Shown here: piece after piece, positions 33,255 to 45,990 of the stretch
Layout: every line of letters starts with the position of its first letter
Position numbering within the stretch: the stretch's first letter is position 1
Assembly (NCBI GenBank): GCA_950106755.1
Contig: OX467087.1
Span: forward strand, 11,970,047 to 12,034,046
Reading direction: 5' to 3'
Source of the DNA: Climacium dendroides
Taxonomy: Eukaryota > Streptophyta > Bryopsida > Hypnales > Climaciaceae
DNA: 64,000 bases
The notes under the pieces: generated by a model
Seen by the model: only the letters and a program-made list of their open reading frames with translations
Told to the model about the DNA's origin: nothing
The model's database searches: none
Made by a program: the position numbers and the translations under genes

Positions 33255-35000
33255 TTAAACACCAAAATATTAAAGCTCTACAACTTTGTAAGCTTGAAAA
33301 CAAAGTTGAAATCTATATTCCAACTGTAATTTCTAATGTCCTCATTTGAACTTCATAGTATTTGGTAATTTTCTACTATCTTCTAAATTATGTCAAGGAA
33401 TAGTTAAGTACTTAATTATCAACTACATCCCTCAATTATATTTTGAATTTTGATGTGAATATATGTTGACTAGGGACTTTTTGAACATTGAATATATTTT
33501 GACATGTAATTGATAAAAAAAATTCAAGTTTTTTCCATAGATGTATTTTATTACTTGCTATTTCTAATCCAATTTTAATTGCCAAAATAGAAAAAATAGA
33601 AAATTAAAACAAGGTATGTAACATAAAAATATTAATATTAATTCATCAAATTCTCTCTCTACACACATATACATATAAGTCCATTGAAGATTTTGTTTTA
33701 TGAAGAGTACTAAAATTATATAAATTTTTATAATAAAATCATTAAGTTTTAGGTTTTCCTTTTAATTTAATTCAAACAATCGAAGGTGTTGAATAAATTG
33801 AAGGTCAATTTATATTCTGAAAGTGCTTATATAATTTGACCTTCACAACATATAATCCAAAGATTTTAGAGGAGATTCTATAAGGCCTTTGAAACATTTC
33901 AAGGATTCTTTAAAAATCTAAGATTTTGAAGGACTTTTGAAGGATTCCAAATGCTTGCATATGATTTTAAGGAACTCTAGTTTTAGGGATTTTAAGGGGC
34001 ACTCAAGAAATTCCAAGGGGTCTAAATTTTTAATTTTTAAGCTATAAGTGGGGGATTCCAAAGAGGGTATTAAGGATTTGAAGGGACTCATAAGAAATTT
34101 TGTGTAGTGGACCTACAATACATTATTAGGGTGTCCATGAGGGTCTCAAGGTAATTTAAGAGGTCTATAGAGAATTCTACAAGGCTTACAAGGTATACTA
34201 TAACATCTATTAAGTTATAGAACTTTGATAAATTCACTGAAGATTTCAAGGGACTCCTAAGGTAATATATTGAATTAGTAGAGCATTCTTTGGGCTAACA
34301 CAAAATTTTAAGAAATTAATCAAAGGATTTAAAGTATCTAATTCCAACAAGGAGATAGGATAATAAAATGATCATCCAAATGATCATTTTGACCTCCGCA
34401 ACAAAAATTGGAATCCATGTCTAAATATTTGAAAGAATTCAAGAATTCAACCGCACATGGCCATCTTGTGAAAAGAAGTATAAAATCACTTTTAAGAACT
34501 ATGTAAATGACAAGAAGGCAAATGACATGCGGTCTTGGATATAGATTGGAAATGAGATTGTAGATGGTATGGTAGAATGTACATGTGGGATAGCAATTGT
34601 CCAAGCATGAAAAATGCAATTTGAAGAAATACAATGGAAAGAAATGAGATTGATATAAAAAAAATTATAAAAGTATAGAAGAATAAGTATTAAAAAGGGA
34701 GAGTAGATTGGGGTGAAAGCAAAAAATACTTATACTATAATGTGTAATTAGTTGTGCAATCAACTTAAATACAAATATAATTTTTGAAGCATAGAGTCAA
34801 TGTGTTTGAAATTAATTATGGAAAGTATATCATACAATCTCAAATGTAATCAATATTTTTTGAAGTAAAGAAAACCACATATTATTTAAGAATTAATTCT
34901 TCTATTTTGTAGAGATTTGTTGTTTTGATGGATTTTAGTAATGTAGAGTATTTAAAACAATTATGGCTATGAAGAGATCAAGGAAAAGCATCATGCCAAT
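33255..35000. other. AT-rich intergenic region, no gene seen
   Basis: Nothing coding is recognised. From about 33850 to 34330 there are many loosely repeated AAGGATTT, GGGATTC and CTAAGG words that suggest a very degenerate short-unit repeat. A small inverted repeat (AAAATGATCA, 6-base loop, TGATCATTTT) lies at 34365-34390. Confidence 0.45.
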
Positions 35001-35197
35001 AATTTTCCAATATCATGGAAGAAATAGAAGCTAGAAGCATGATGTCAAGAAATAATCATGTTGATGAAAAATAAAGATGTCTTGTTATAACAAGGACTAT
35101 GTGATTGAACTCTACCAAATTCAAGCCACCTTGAAGAGGTCTCATTCTACCTCTAAATCCCACACCTCCATTTAAATCTAATGTAAGTATCAAAATA

Positions 35198-37100
35198 TTG
35201 GATCATGAGATTGTTATTAAAATGCTTTTACATATCGGAGTTTATGCATGTTTTATAGATAAGGAGTATGCTAAAAAATATTACCTTACTCTAGTTAGGA
35301 AGACTCATTTTACACCTATTGAAGTTGTAGATGGACAACCTCTTCTATCAGGAAATGTAGATGAAGAGACACAATCTTTGGAATACCTATGTGTCACATA
35401 TTGTTTTCAATATATTTCAATCTCCAATGAATGCCATTGTTTTAGATCTTCTATAGTTGCATAAACTAAATTTAATACTTGTTTTTGAGTTTCATAAATC
35501 AAATTTAGTACCATAATTTTTGAATGAGTAGTTACTCATAGGGAATGATTCAATTAGTTTCAAATGATTGTTTATTTTTAAGTGGATAGTTTATTGTATT
35601 ACACCCCCTTAAGAGAATTAGTTAATTCATATTACTAATTGATAAGTACCTCCCCCCACAAATCTAGCTACCAATTGATATGGGATATATTAGTGGAATT
35701 TCTACATGTCTTTCTTATTTGTATTATGCATGGATATGTATGTATTCTGTATATATCCATATCCCATATCTCTAATCATAATTTGTATTTGTATCTATCT
35801 TCTTTCTCTCTATGTATCCTACAATATTTCTATCTTATAGTATCCGTATTTATATTATTTATGTTTCAAGATCAATGGTGTTGGAGGGGGGATTCTTGTT
35901 TACGAGATCAATGGCTCTTAATTTTCACAAAAAGGGAAGGGTGCATTAATTGTAACCCTGGAGGAAGGATGCATTATCACAAGACATAGTCCAACCATTG
36001 ATTCCTCTTTAAAAAGAATTTTTTTGACGGCAAGATCTCAAGCCAAAAAGTCTATTTGGCTATTGTTTTTTTGAGCAAAGGCATCTTACTAGTAGAAAAT
36101 ATGTCTTTAATGATTGTCATAAATAATTGCAAATTGTCCACAATGACTATAAATGAATCATTATAAATACTTTTTAGTCATTGTGGACAATCATTTAGGA
36201 CATGTTTTTCTACTAGTGTTTATGCACATGGCTAAGGAGAATGAGGTGTTTGCCCTCTACAACACTACTCCAATGAGTACTTTTATTAATAGAAGTATAC
36301 AAGAGATTCTAGCTCAATACATAGATCTTAAGGATGTCTTTGGAAAAATAATGTGGACATACTATTAAAGCATAGGTATTAGGATTCTTCTATTGTTTTA
36401 TCCATTTACAATATTTCACAAATAGAGTTGGCAACTTTGAGAGAATTGAAAATCTCACAAAGTATTTCATTCGACATTCTAAGTTGCCCGTTGGAGCTCC
36501 TATACTATTTGTGAAGAAGAAGAATAGGACTTTGCATATGTGTATTGACTACTGTAACCTCAACAAGGTGACAAAGAAGAATCACTATTTGTAGCCATTT
36601 ATTCAAGGATTTTGAATTAGCTTGAATATATCAAGCTTTATAGAAAGATTGATTTGATAGCCACTTATAATGTTGTCCAAATCAAAGAAAATGATGAATA
36701 GAAGGTAGCATTTTGTACAAGGTACAAACATTTGAATAAAATGTTATGCCCTTGGGCTTTGAAAATGACCTTTAAATTTTCAAGATAAATAATATATTTT
36801 GGAAGTATCTAGATGATTTTGTTGTCATCTACTTACATGACATCTTAGTGTTTTCTGAATATGAGAAAAATATGATGAGCATATTTGCCTTGTTTTAAAA
36901 AATTGTAAGAACGAGGCTTTAGTTTATGTCCAAATTAAAAAAGTATTTATTCCACTAATCTTGAATGGAATATTTAGACTTTATTATATTGGATATGGGA
37001 ATTTTAATAGATGGAAAGAAAATATAAACCATTCTTGATTGGATTGCTCCATCATCAATTCGAGATGTTCAATGTTTTCTTGGTAGAATTGTCTTCTCTA
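35198..37100 (+). pseudogene. Ty3/gypsy retrotransposon remnant (protease and reverse transcriptase)
   Basis: At 35198-35464 the frame reads like a gypsy aspartic protease: ACFIDKEYAKKYYLTLVRK, then EVVDGQPLLSG. The catalytic D-S/T-G is not recognisable at its expected place (HIG instead). Reverse-transcriptase N-terminal text appears near 36500 ([29 protein letters not shown]), followed by stops and frame changes to about 37100 with faint palm and thumb traces. Many stops and an inserted 132-bp element at 36087-36218 show it is long dead. No LTR is recognised here. The gypsy integrase at 54.5 kb is a separate fragment. Confidence 0.75.
36087..36218. mobile_element. 132-bp foldback element with CACTA-like ends
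   Basis: (T)ACTAGTAGAAAATATGTC at the left is inverted at the right as GACATGTTTTTCTACTAGTG. The arms continue inward (ATTGTCCACAATGACTA pairing with TAGTCATTGTGGACAAT), so almost the whole element folds. The flanks are TCT and TTT, an imperfect 3-bp duplication. It interrupts the gypsy remnant. Confidence 0.7.
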
Positions 37101-37168
37101 ATAGATAAACTAGTGTAGTTGTTGTATTAGACATCTGATGTCATATGTCATATTAGACAAGTTTTGAG

Positions 37169-37455
37169 TACATCACAAAGTTTAGATCCTATGGTTTGTC
37201 AACAATGATAACCACATGGTTTAGATCCTATGATTTATCATTGTTTCATGGGTTTGCATGCTAATTACAATTTATTGCATGATTACAATGCATTACTTCG
37301 CATCGTTATTGCATCGTTATAATGCATTACTTGCAACTGCATTGTAATGATGTGATAAATTATAATTAATATGCGAATTCATGAAACAACGATAACCACA
37401 TGATAATTGTTGACAAACCAAAAGGTATAAATCAAGGTTTAAACTTTGTGATGTA
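37169..37455. mobile_element. Foldback MITE, 283-287 bp, TA duplication
   Basis: CATCACAAAGTTTAGATCCT with GGTTTGTCAACAATGATAA is inverted at the far end as TTGTTGACAAACC and AAACTTTGTGATG. Both arms also share GTTTCATG, GCATGC/GCGAAT and TTACAATGCA blocks, so the fold covers nearly the whole element. It is flanked by TA on each side. Non-coding. It lies just after the gypsy remnant. Confidence 0.75.
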
Positions 37456-37681
37456 TGCATTACATTTTTGTCAAATAAGATTTTAGGTCTTAGAATTTAT
37501 TTTAGGTCTTAAATTTTTTGTATTCTATAGTACTGTACGTTGGGGTTAGGTTCGTAAGACCCCAGACGAAATGTTTTCTTTTTGTTTGAATATCCACTTC
37601 GTTATTTACTTTTAGAATTTATAAATTTTTGTTTGACTTTATTTTGAATTATTCATGGACTATAGTGCAAGGCACTATAGT

Positions 37682-38266
37682 TTAACCCCTAAAGTCTCAT
37701 TGTCCCTACGGGGGACAAAATGGATTTTGGGCAAGCTACTATGATCTCAATTTTTATTGAAACTTTTTGAAACTTTCTCATAAGATAGGAAAACTTATGA
37801 GCTTTTGGGGAATATAATTTTTATTTCAATTGATGCCCGGGAGCAAAAGTTATGCCACAATAACCTCAAAATAGGGGAGACCGGGCAACAAAAAAAATTC
37901 ACAAAAACTTGAAATAAAAATTTTAATATTTTTTTCTTGTAGATTATAACTTTTTGTAAATGGAAAGCTTTGATTCATTCCATTTGGATTAGAGATGTGA
38001 AAGTTATGGAGCTTCTTGTTTTGCGGGCAACCATAGCAACTTCTTGAAAGAATTTTTTTTCTTTCACTTTGAATGCTAATATCTTTCGATCTTTATAGTC
38101 AAAAATCACAAAAAATTTATCACATGATCTAAGACAAGTATAGAATAAGATCCTACAGTTAGATTCTAAAAAATATTTAAAAAATTTATTTTGTAGGTGA
38201 ACATAGCAAAAGTAGTAGTTTTGAGTGGTTTGGGCATAAAAATGGCCTTGGGACTTTAGAGGTTAA
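37682..38266. mobile_element. MITE of the TTAACCCCTAAAG family, copy C (585 bp)
   Basis: It starts TTAACCCCTAAAGTCTC and ends GGGACTTTAGAGGTTAA. Internally it carries TTGTCCCTACGGGGGACAAA, CATTTGGATTAGAGATGTGA and CATGATCTAAGACAAG, that is, copy B reversed. The left flank holds an ACTATAGTGC...GCACTATAG palindrome (about 37659-37680) and the right flank CTATACTACACTGCC. Confidence 0.8.
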
Positions 38267-39379
38267 CTATACTACACTGCCACTAGTTCAATTTTTCCTA
38301 AATTTTGTGGGACCACAAGTGGGGCTTCCACACTTTGAGGTGGTTTATTCAACTTTAACTATAGTATTTTCTACAATTTGTTTTTTCAGATTTCATATTA
38401 TTTTCATTAATATTTTCTACAATGTTCATATACAGGATGTTATAATTTTTGAAAATTTCATTTCATACCCTATTTATTTATATTTTGATTTATTTTTTAA
38501 CGAATCTGACCCAAACGTAGGGTAAATAGATTAGTTCTAATGGTTGATTCTAGGAAAAAAAAAATGACGTGAAAAATCAGAATCAAGTCTACAAGTGGGA
38601 TCATGGATGAAGGGGTCGACAACAAGTGCCTAGATGAAGGGACAATGGCATGAAGCAATCTTATTAAAAAAGAAAAAATTACAAAAATAAAATGAGATTT
38701 TTTTACATAAATTTTCACAGTTCATTTTTATTTTAAAATCAATTTGACAAATAATATATGATGAGGAAGAATCTTTTCAAATTACAAGTATAGAAAGGGA
38801 AGTATTTAATTAGATCTTTGCCCTTTATTTTTCTGTTTTAAATATCCACATGAAAAATCTTACATAATTACAAAGAATCTTTGAAAATTGCAAAATATAA
38901 AAAAAACAAGTCTTTACCTAAATTCTTATCTTTTATCTTAATTAAACATCCACCTAAAAAATAATACATGATTACAAAGAGTCTTTAAAAATTGCAAAAT
39001 ATAAAAAAGAAACTAAAGTCTTTAATTAAATTTTGACCTATAATATTTGATTTAAAAAAATAAAAATGAAAAATAAATCATAATTAGAAGGAGTCTTGAA
39101 ATTTTAAAAATTAGAGTTTTTACTTAATTTTCCACCCTTTATTTAAAATTTCTAAATCAATGTGACAAGTAATACTTGAGTAGCTTGAGTCATTGAAAAT
39201 TGCAAAAAATGAATGGGGACTTTAACTTAAATCTCTACCTACTAATTTTTATTTATAAGATCAAAGTGACAAATGATTTATAATTAAAAAGAGTCTAGGA
39301 AATTTTCAAGAAATAGATAGGAAAGTTCTTATTTAAATATTCACACTTTATTTTTATTTTTAAATCAAGATGACAAATA

Positions 39380-39942
39380 CTCCGTTCCAAAATGATCTTC
39401 CTATTGTCCTTAATTTTTTGTCTCAAAATAATCTTCCTATTGCATATTTTTAATGTTGCAAATTGGTTTAATTTGGTTTTTGGTTGCTATTTGAGACCAA
39501 TAAAACAACTCCTAGTAGTAGTTTCCCATCTATCCATGCAATCATCAATCAAAAGACAAATTAAATGATCAAAGGGGTCAATCGACATTGTTCGTTCATA
39601 CTTTTTGCAATTCTTTGAATATTGCTGGATTGAAGTGGATGAAGATTTAGGAGGCAAAACAAAAGGTTATACATGGTCTTGGACATATACTAAATGCCTA
39701 CAAAATGACAAGCTCACACTCAACAACTATTTGACCATTGTTGCTTTTTGAAAATGCCTCAAAAAATATACTTTTTATTACTCCCAAACTACACTTTGAA
39801 AAGAGCTATGAAACTCAAAGTTTCTAGAATGCTAGGAGTACATCAAACTCTACCTTTAGTGCAAATTTTGGTTTTTAAAATGTTATTTTTAATCTTAATT
39901 TAGAGCATTTTGTCCAACAAGATCATTTTGGGATGGAGGTAG
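39380..39942. mobile_element. Stowaway-like Tc1/mariner MITE (563 bp), TA duplication
   Basis: CTCCGTTCCAAAATGATCTT at the left is inverted at the right as AAGATCATTTTGGGATGGAG-GTAG. TA flanks both ends. The CTCC...CGT-CC(A) start is typical of plant Stowaway elements. It sits inside the 110-120 bp array, so it is younger than the array. Confidence 0.8.
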
Positions 39943-40739
39943 TAATACATAAGAAGGGTGATTTTTTGTGAATTGCAAAATATAATAATTATTGGACACA
40001 TTCTCACTTCAATCTCCACCCTATATTATTTATTTTAAAATAAAATTGACAAATAATGTATGATTGAGTAGAATTATTCTTTAAAAATTATGAAAAATGA
40101 ATTAAAAAGTTCTTACTTAAATTTCTACCTTTTATTTTTGTTTTTAAAAATCAACATGACAAATTATTTAAAATTTAGAGGACCCTTTAAGAATTACAAA
40201 ATTTACAAGGATAAATTCTTAATTAATACACCATTGTAAAAAAGAAATCAAGGTGGCAAATAGTAAATGAGTAGGATGATTTTTTGAAGATTTCAAATAT
40301 TACATGGAAGAGATCTTATTTAGAACTTTCACCCCTTGTATTTTAATTATAAAATCAAAGAAACAAATTATTTGTGATTGGGAGTCTTGGAGAATTGCAA
40401 AAAATAAATAGAAAAGCTCTTATTTAAATCTCCACCTCCTATTTTTTATTTTTTATATCAACATGAAAAATAATTTATGATTATGAGGGCTCTAAGAAAA
40501 TATTCCAAAATTAGAAAGAGAGTTTTTTTTACTTAAATCACCACAATTTATTTTTCACTTCTAAATCAATGTGATAGTGGATAGTGAGGCAGAGGTTCGT
40601 CCCACCTCTCCACCCAAATTAAATATATATTTTTTAATTTCTCAATCCAAACCCCCACCCAAATTAAATATTTTTTTTAAATCCCCAAACTCAACCCCAA
40701 CCTAATCAAACCCAAACCTCACCCAAACCCTAAATATTC

Positions 40740-41010
40740 CCCCTACTCCTAATTTATAATTTGAGATTGGCATGGGGTGGTACAATTGATATGGGATTTT
40801 AGTGTATACATGTATATGTCTTCTGTACTTATATCCATACTTATATTATATATTTTTTAGCACTTGTATCCGTATTTTATATTCATATCTATATTTGTAC
40901 ATGTACTTGTATCCATATTCTATAATGTACCATACCATCTTCTATAAAGTATCCATATTTGTATTCTGAATTCGTATCCGTATCTATTTTCAAATATGTA
41001 TTTGTACCTC
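40740..41010. repeat. TATCC-rich low-complexity patch
   Basis: Irregularly repeated words such as GTATCCGTAT, TATCCATA and TTGTATTC follow TTGATATGGGATTTTAGTG. A similar patch (TTGATATGGGATATATTAGT, then CATATCCCATATC and GTATCCGTATTTATATT) lies at about 35678-35860, so the two may be copies of one repeat. Confidence 0.45.
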
Positions 41011-41779
41011 AAATCATCAACGGCTTAGAGATTGGTTTTATTTTTTTTCCTATGAGATGATCTACGGTTTGAAATTTTTTTAAATAAAAAATGAGAGGGG
41101 GGGCAAAGGGAGGAAGCACATCTTTTTACTAGATAGTTTACTTATGTTTTGTATGTATAATAAAAATTAAAAAATCATTTTATAATTATAAGGATTCTTG
41201 AAGAATTGTGAAAAATAAATAGGAGGGTTTGTACTTGAATTTCTACCCTTTATTTTTCACTTTAAAATCAATATGACAAATAATTCATGATGAGGAAGAC
41301 TCTATGAGAATTGCAAATACTAAAAAGAGAATTTCTTACCTACATTTCTACCTTTTATTTTTTATCTAGAAAATCGTAGTGATAAATAATTCATGAATAG
41401 AAGGAGTCTTGGAGAACTAAAAAAAATAAATAGGGAAGTTCTTACTTAAATATCCACAATTTGTATTTTATTTATAAAATCATTGTGTTAAATAATATAT
41501 GAGTAGTATGAAACTTTGAAGATTACAAAAATTAAATTAAAGCATTTTTATTTCAATCTCTATTTTTTATTTGTACATTCAAAGTAAAAATCATTCATAC
41601 TTAGGAAGAGTCTTAGATAATTTCAAAGAATAAACGAGGAAGTTTTAACTTATGTCAATATCTTATGTCTTATTTATTTATAAAATTTACCTAATAACTA
41701 ATACATGAATTGGATAATTCTTTTAAAATTGTGAAAAATAAATGGTTGAATTCTTATTTAAATCTCTATCCTTTATTTT

Positions 41780-43095
41780 TGAAGGACATTGGTCTTTTTG
41801 TCTATTTTTGGTAGCTCCACCTCTATGCACTCTTTGACGGAGAAAAAATATCTTTTGCAAGAGATTTAATTTTCCACTGCTTAGATGTGGTTCCATAAAT
41901 TGCATGCACCTTTAAAAGGGAATTAATGTCTTTTGAAGGAGATTGGCATTTTTTTCTAGCTATACAAGGTTGCCTTACAAGTGTTCTCCTCTATTCATTC
42001 CCTAAAAAACACCTGAAGCCGTCGCTATACTCATTCTTGACAAGTGGACTTCCATTGAAAGTGTCTCCAAAAGTATCATTAAGCAATTACATAATTGTGA
42101 TTGGTTGATTGTTGACTCTTTAGAATTTGGTTATATGACCAAGTTGTGTGACGATTTCAAAGGCCTACGGAGATTTGACTTTGAAAATTCATAATAATTG
42201 CATGTCTTATTTATTTGAAAAGTCTTTTTTTTGAAAATTCATTATTTTCAATTACTAACACTACAGAACTATTTTTTTAGAAAATTTTAGGTGCCTCAAT
42301 CTATATTGAATTGTTTGTTTTGATGGTTTTGGGTGATGTTGCTCCATCCACATGTGCCACTTGAGGGAGGGAAAAAAATTTAATAAAAGAGTTTTTTTTT
42401 CCCCTAGTCACGGTAGCTCCACAATATTCTCCACCACCTACATGCATCCCTTAGGGAGAAAATGGTTTGTTGAAGGATACTAGCATTTTTCTAGTCACTT
42501 TGCCCACATATGTCCTTTGAGGAAGAAGAAATGTTTTTAGAAGGAAATTGACATTTTTCTCTCCTTGTGATCATCCCACTCGCATGCATCTCTTGAAGGA
42601 GAAAAATTGTTTTTTAAGTGACACTAACCTATTTCTCTTCTTACAGTCACCCCAATAGTAGTCACTCCATTTGCATGTGCCCTTTGAAAGAAAAAAACTA
42701 TTGGTTGAAGGAGATTGCCCTTTTCTTCTTCTCACAGTCACTCCACTACTAGTCACTTCTTTTGTAGTTGCCCCACCTGTTCATGATTGTTCAAACACAT
42801 TGAATTTTTCCTTTTTGTATGGTCTCCCTACCGTTGGTTGCCTCTTTATTAGTCGCTCCACTTTCATGTGCTTCTTCAAGGAGAAAATCATTTGTAGAAG
42901 GAGATTAGCATTTTTTTCTACTCTTAGTTACTTTAGAAGGAGATTTTTTTTGTTGAAGAAGATTGACCTTTTCTTCTTCCTAGGGTCATGGGCCACCATC
43001 ATTAGCCCCTTCCATGGTCACCCACCCGCATGTGCCCTTTGTGGGAGAAAAAAATGTTTGTTCAAGGACATTGATTTTTTCTTCTTTCCATGGTT
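41780..43095 (+). repeat. Degenerate array of about 80-bp units, left part
   Basis: Units follow the order GTCAC(T/C)CCACC, (G)CATGTGCCCTTTGAGGGAG, AAAA(A)TTGTTTGTTGAAGG, AGATTGACATTTTTCT. Recognisable unit centres lie near 41826, 42353, 42442, 42505, 42582, 42674, 42865 and 43030. Frames through the array (for example 42671-43123) come from the repeat and are not a gene. Confidence 0.7.
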
Positions 43096-43255
43096 CACTA
43101 GTAGAAAATCTCAACCGATTTAACAAAAAATCAACAACTATTTGTTGTTCTGAGCACCATTAAACAATAGTTGCAACAATCAACAAGTTTTTTGTTGCAA
43201 TGAGATTTTCGTTTTGTTGATCTGCATACGTGGGGTGTGAAATTTTTTAATACCA

Positions 43256-43535
43256 TCTTTTTAAAAATCTTTAAAAATCTTTAAGAATCTTTAAGAATCT
43301 TTTTGAAATCTTTTAGAATTTGAAGAAATTTGGGAGAATCTCTTAAGAATTGGAAAAAATATTTTGGATAAGGGAAGCTCCTTTAAATTCTAGGAAATCT
43401 TTGTTGATTTTTATGATTCCTCAAAGAATCTTAAAGAATCTTAAAGAATCTTAAAGAATCTTAAAGAATCTTAAAGAATCTTAAAGAATCTTAAAGAATC
43501 TTAAAAAATCTTAAAAAATCTTAAAGAATCTTATA
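43256..43535. repeat. 10-bp tandem repeats in two opposed arms
   Basis: The right arm (43426-43535) is about ten near-perfect copies of TTAAAGAATC. The left arm (about 43256-43310) has AATCTTTAAG copies. The reverse complement of one arm resembles the other, so the two could pair across the roughly 110 bases between them. Confidence 0.8.
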
Positions 43536-43634
43536 GAGTTTTTGAATTTTTTTGAGAATTGTGAGAATCATTTGAAATGTTTTTAAATCTTGCATAATTT
43601 CTTTCAAAACTTGAATACAGAGGTTGAATTCCAA

Positions 43635-44545
43635 TTAACCCCTAAAGAACTGTTTATCTCCTCGAGGGACAATTTTGGCCCAAGTAGGTTCCTATTTTCT
43701 CAATTTGTAGTGAATATTTTTGAGATTTTTTTGAGGTTGTAGTGTTTGCCGAGAGCTTTGTGAATATATAATTTTTGGTTCAATCGGTGCCCAAGAGTAA
43801 AAGTTATGGCACAATAAGCCAAAAACAAAAGTCAACAGGTAGTACAAAAAAATCAGAAAAAGTCAAAACACTTTTTCCTAAAATATTATATTTTTTTTTT
43901 ACATTTGAAGCTTTGATTCATTCCATTTGGACTAGTTATGAGAAAGTTATGGACAAACTTAGTTTTTTGGGCAATCTAAGCATCTTTTTGAAAAAATAAC
44001 TTATAGGATTCATATGTCAATGCAATTTTTACAATTTCCCCCCAAAAGTTGTTAGACACGGTTAGGTTTGCTTTTTAGAACAATCTCACCATTGGGTTTA
44101 TCATATGTCAATTCCATCTTAAAGCTATTAACAATTTAGTTTTTCCTTCAATCTTTAACCTACTTCTACTTAGCAATTTTTTAATGAGTGAAAATTAAGT
44201 GTTTTATTATTGAATTTTTTTCCTTAGATTCTCAACTCAACTATTCAACATAAAAACTCAGAAGATCAAAATTAACAATGCAATAATTTCTAGTTAAAAA
44301 GATTCAAAGCCAAAAAATCTAGTCAAGCAAGTTGCAAAAAAGCTTATTTTCTTCAAAATATCTTGCAATCTATGCGATGAAATTTGATGAAATTTTTACC
44401 ACATCTTTTTAAATAAGTTAAATACAAGATCCTATGGTTGGATTTTGAAAAAACATATTTTTTTGGTTTTCTTAGATGAATGCAACAAAAGTAGTAGTTT
44501 TAAGTGATTTTTGACAGAAAATACCCTCGCGGCTTTAGGGGTTAA
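43635..44545. mobile_element. MITE of the TTAACCCCTAAAG family, copy D (911 bp, enlarged)
   Basis: It starts TTAACCCCTAAAGAAC and ends GCGGCTTTAGGGGTTAA. It shares CATTTGGACTAGTTATGAGA, TGATTCATTCC and CAAGATCCTATGGTTGGATT with copies B and C. About 330 bases more than copies B and C lie around 44030-44330, probably a later insertion. It is nested in the CACTA element. Confidence 0.7.
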
Positions 44546-45859
44546 ACTATTTGAATCAAATTCTGATTTGATTCAAATAAATAAATTTGATTAATTTCTA
44601 ATTTGACTAGAATTAAAATTCTATTTCATTTTCAATTGAATTTTCTTTGGAATACAATCTAATTAGAATACAAACTTCTACTTTGATTAAAATTGATTCA
44701 TATTTCAATTGTGAAATGTAATACAACAAGTCCACTAAGTTTTAGAATTTTTTGGGTTGCTTTTTTTTGTTAATTTTGATAATATGACTTGTCTTAAAGT
44801 ACCTTCAAAATATTCTCACTTTCATTTTGAATTTGATTAGAATAATTAATTTTGAATCAACATCACTCAAATTTCAAAATAGAATACATTTTGAACTCTA
44901 GAATATTTGATTCAAAGTTCCAACTTATATATTTAGATCTCATTTTTTCAACATTTGACTTTGAAATTATACACTATTCAAGTATTAAATTTTATACTAT
45001 TCAACTTTAAATACATAGTTCTAAGTTCAAAATCAACTAATCAAATTCAACTAAAGAATTCAAAACTATTTAAAAGTTTAATTCTATATTTTTAACTATT
45101 CAAACTCTAATTAAATTTAGAATAAAACTATGAAAATTTTGAGTTTTGAACTACAAATAAAAAGAATTAAATTTGATATTTAGCCAAAGTACTTTTAAAA
45201 AAAATGCATACCAATAAATCTAAACATTATAGAAAAACTTGAAAATTTTACCTAAAAAAATAAACTTCAATGCTACAATTTTCCAACAACTTTTATGAAA
45301 AATGAGAAAATTATAAAGGAAAAAATGGCCTTCAAAGTACAAACTTTTTATAATTAAACTTCACAGTAGGGTTGCAAGATTTTGTGAAGGATATTATATT
45401 ATGAAAATGTTTTTTTAAATTTAATCATTCACAATTCATTGATTTTTATTTTTATTTTGGCAATTTTGACATAGTAAAAAAACTTTTTTTCAAAAAACTT
45501 TGAATTAAGAAAAGTTGTATAGTCAAACTAACTTTCATCTCTAAAATCCGATTGAAATTTTGAGCCTCCAATCAAGTTATGGACAGAATTCAAAGAGGGG
45601 TTGAATAGAAGATTTTTTGGGACATTTCTAAACATCCTCTCTAAATATTTTCCAAAACTTTTGATTGGAGGTTCAAAATCTTAATCAGATTTTTGGAGAT
45701 GAAAGTTAGCTTGACTATCCAACTTTTTTTGGTTCAAAGTTTTTAAAAAAAAATGGTTTTACTATGCCAAAATGGCTCCAAAGTCCTCTAAATTTATAAA
45801 ATAAACCAAAAAAATTAGAAGTAGTTAAATAAAATTGTACTCCTTATGTGTACATGTAA

Positions 45860-45990
45860 ATGTTAAGTGGTGTATTGGCAAGGTCTTTGGACCTTATTTA
45901 TGAGGTCCAAGGATTGAACCTTGATAGCGGTGGCCACCTGCCCTATAGGTAGTCTAAGTGGCTCTACCCATGTTGCGGGTTGGGCAGATT
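45860..45990 (+). mobile_element. tRNA-like SINE candidate
   Basis: AAGTGGTGTATTGGCAAGG, GGACCTTATTTATGAGGTCC (a stem-loop like an anticodon arm) and CAAGGATTGAACCTTG (like a T arm, with a weakened B box) occur in tRNA order and spacing. They are followed by GC-richer text and a T run. This resembles the tRNA-derived head of plant SINEs. No target duplication was found, and a diverged tRNA fragment is the alternative. Confidence 0.4.

Larger units (their letters stand above)
38740..41770 (+). repeat. Degenerate satellite-like array, unit about 110-120 bp
   Basis: A recurring phrase order is visible through the interval: TTACTTAAAT(C)TCCACC, CTTTATTTTT(A)TTTTAAAATCAA, TGTGACAAATAATT(T)ATGATT, AGGAGTCTT, then GAATTGCAAAAAATAAATAG. 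I count more than twenty partial or full units with heavy substitution. It is broken by the Stowaway-like element at 39380-39942 and by a C-rich, TATCC-rich patch (about 40570-41110). No coding capacity. Confidence 0.7.

Noticed and set aside
37159..37455. Possible continuation of the gypsy polyprotein
   Set aside because: The segment folds back on itself over nearly its whole length and has TA flanks, so it is a separate foldback element.
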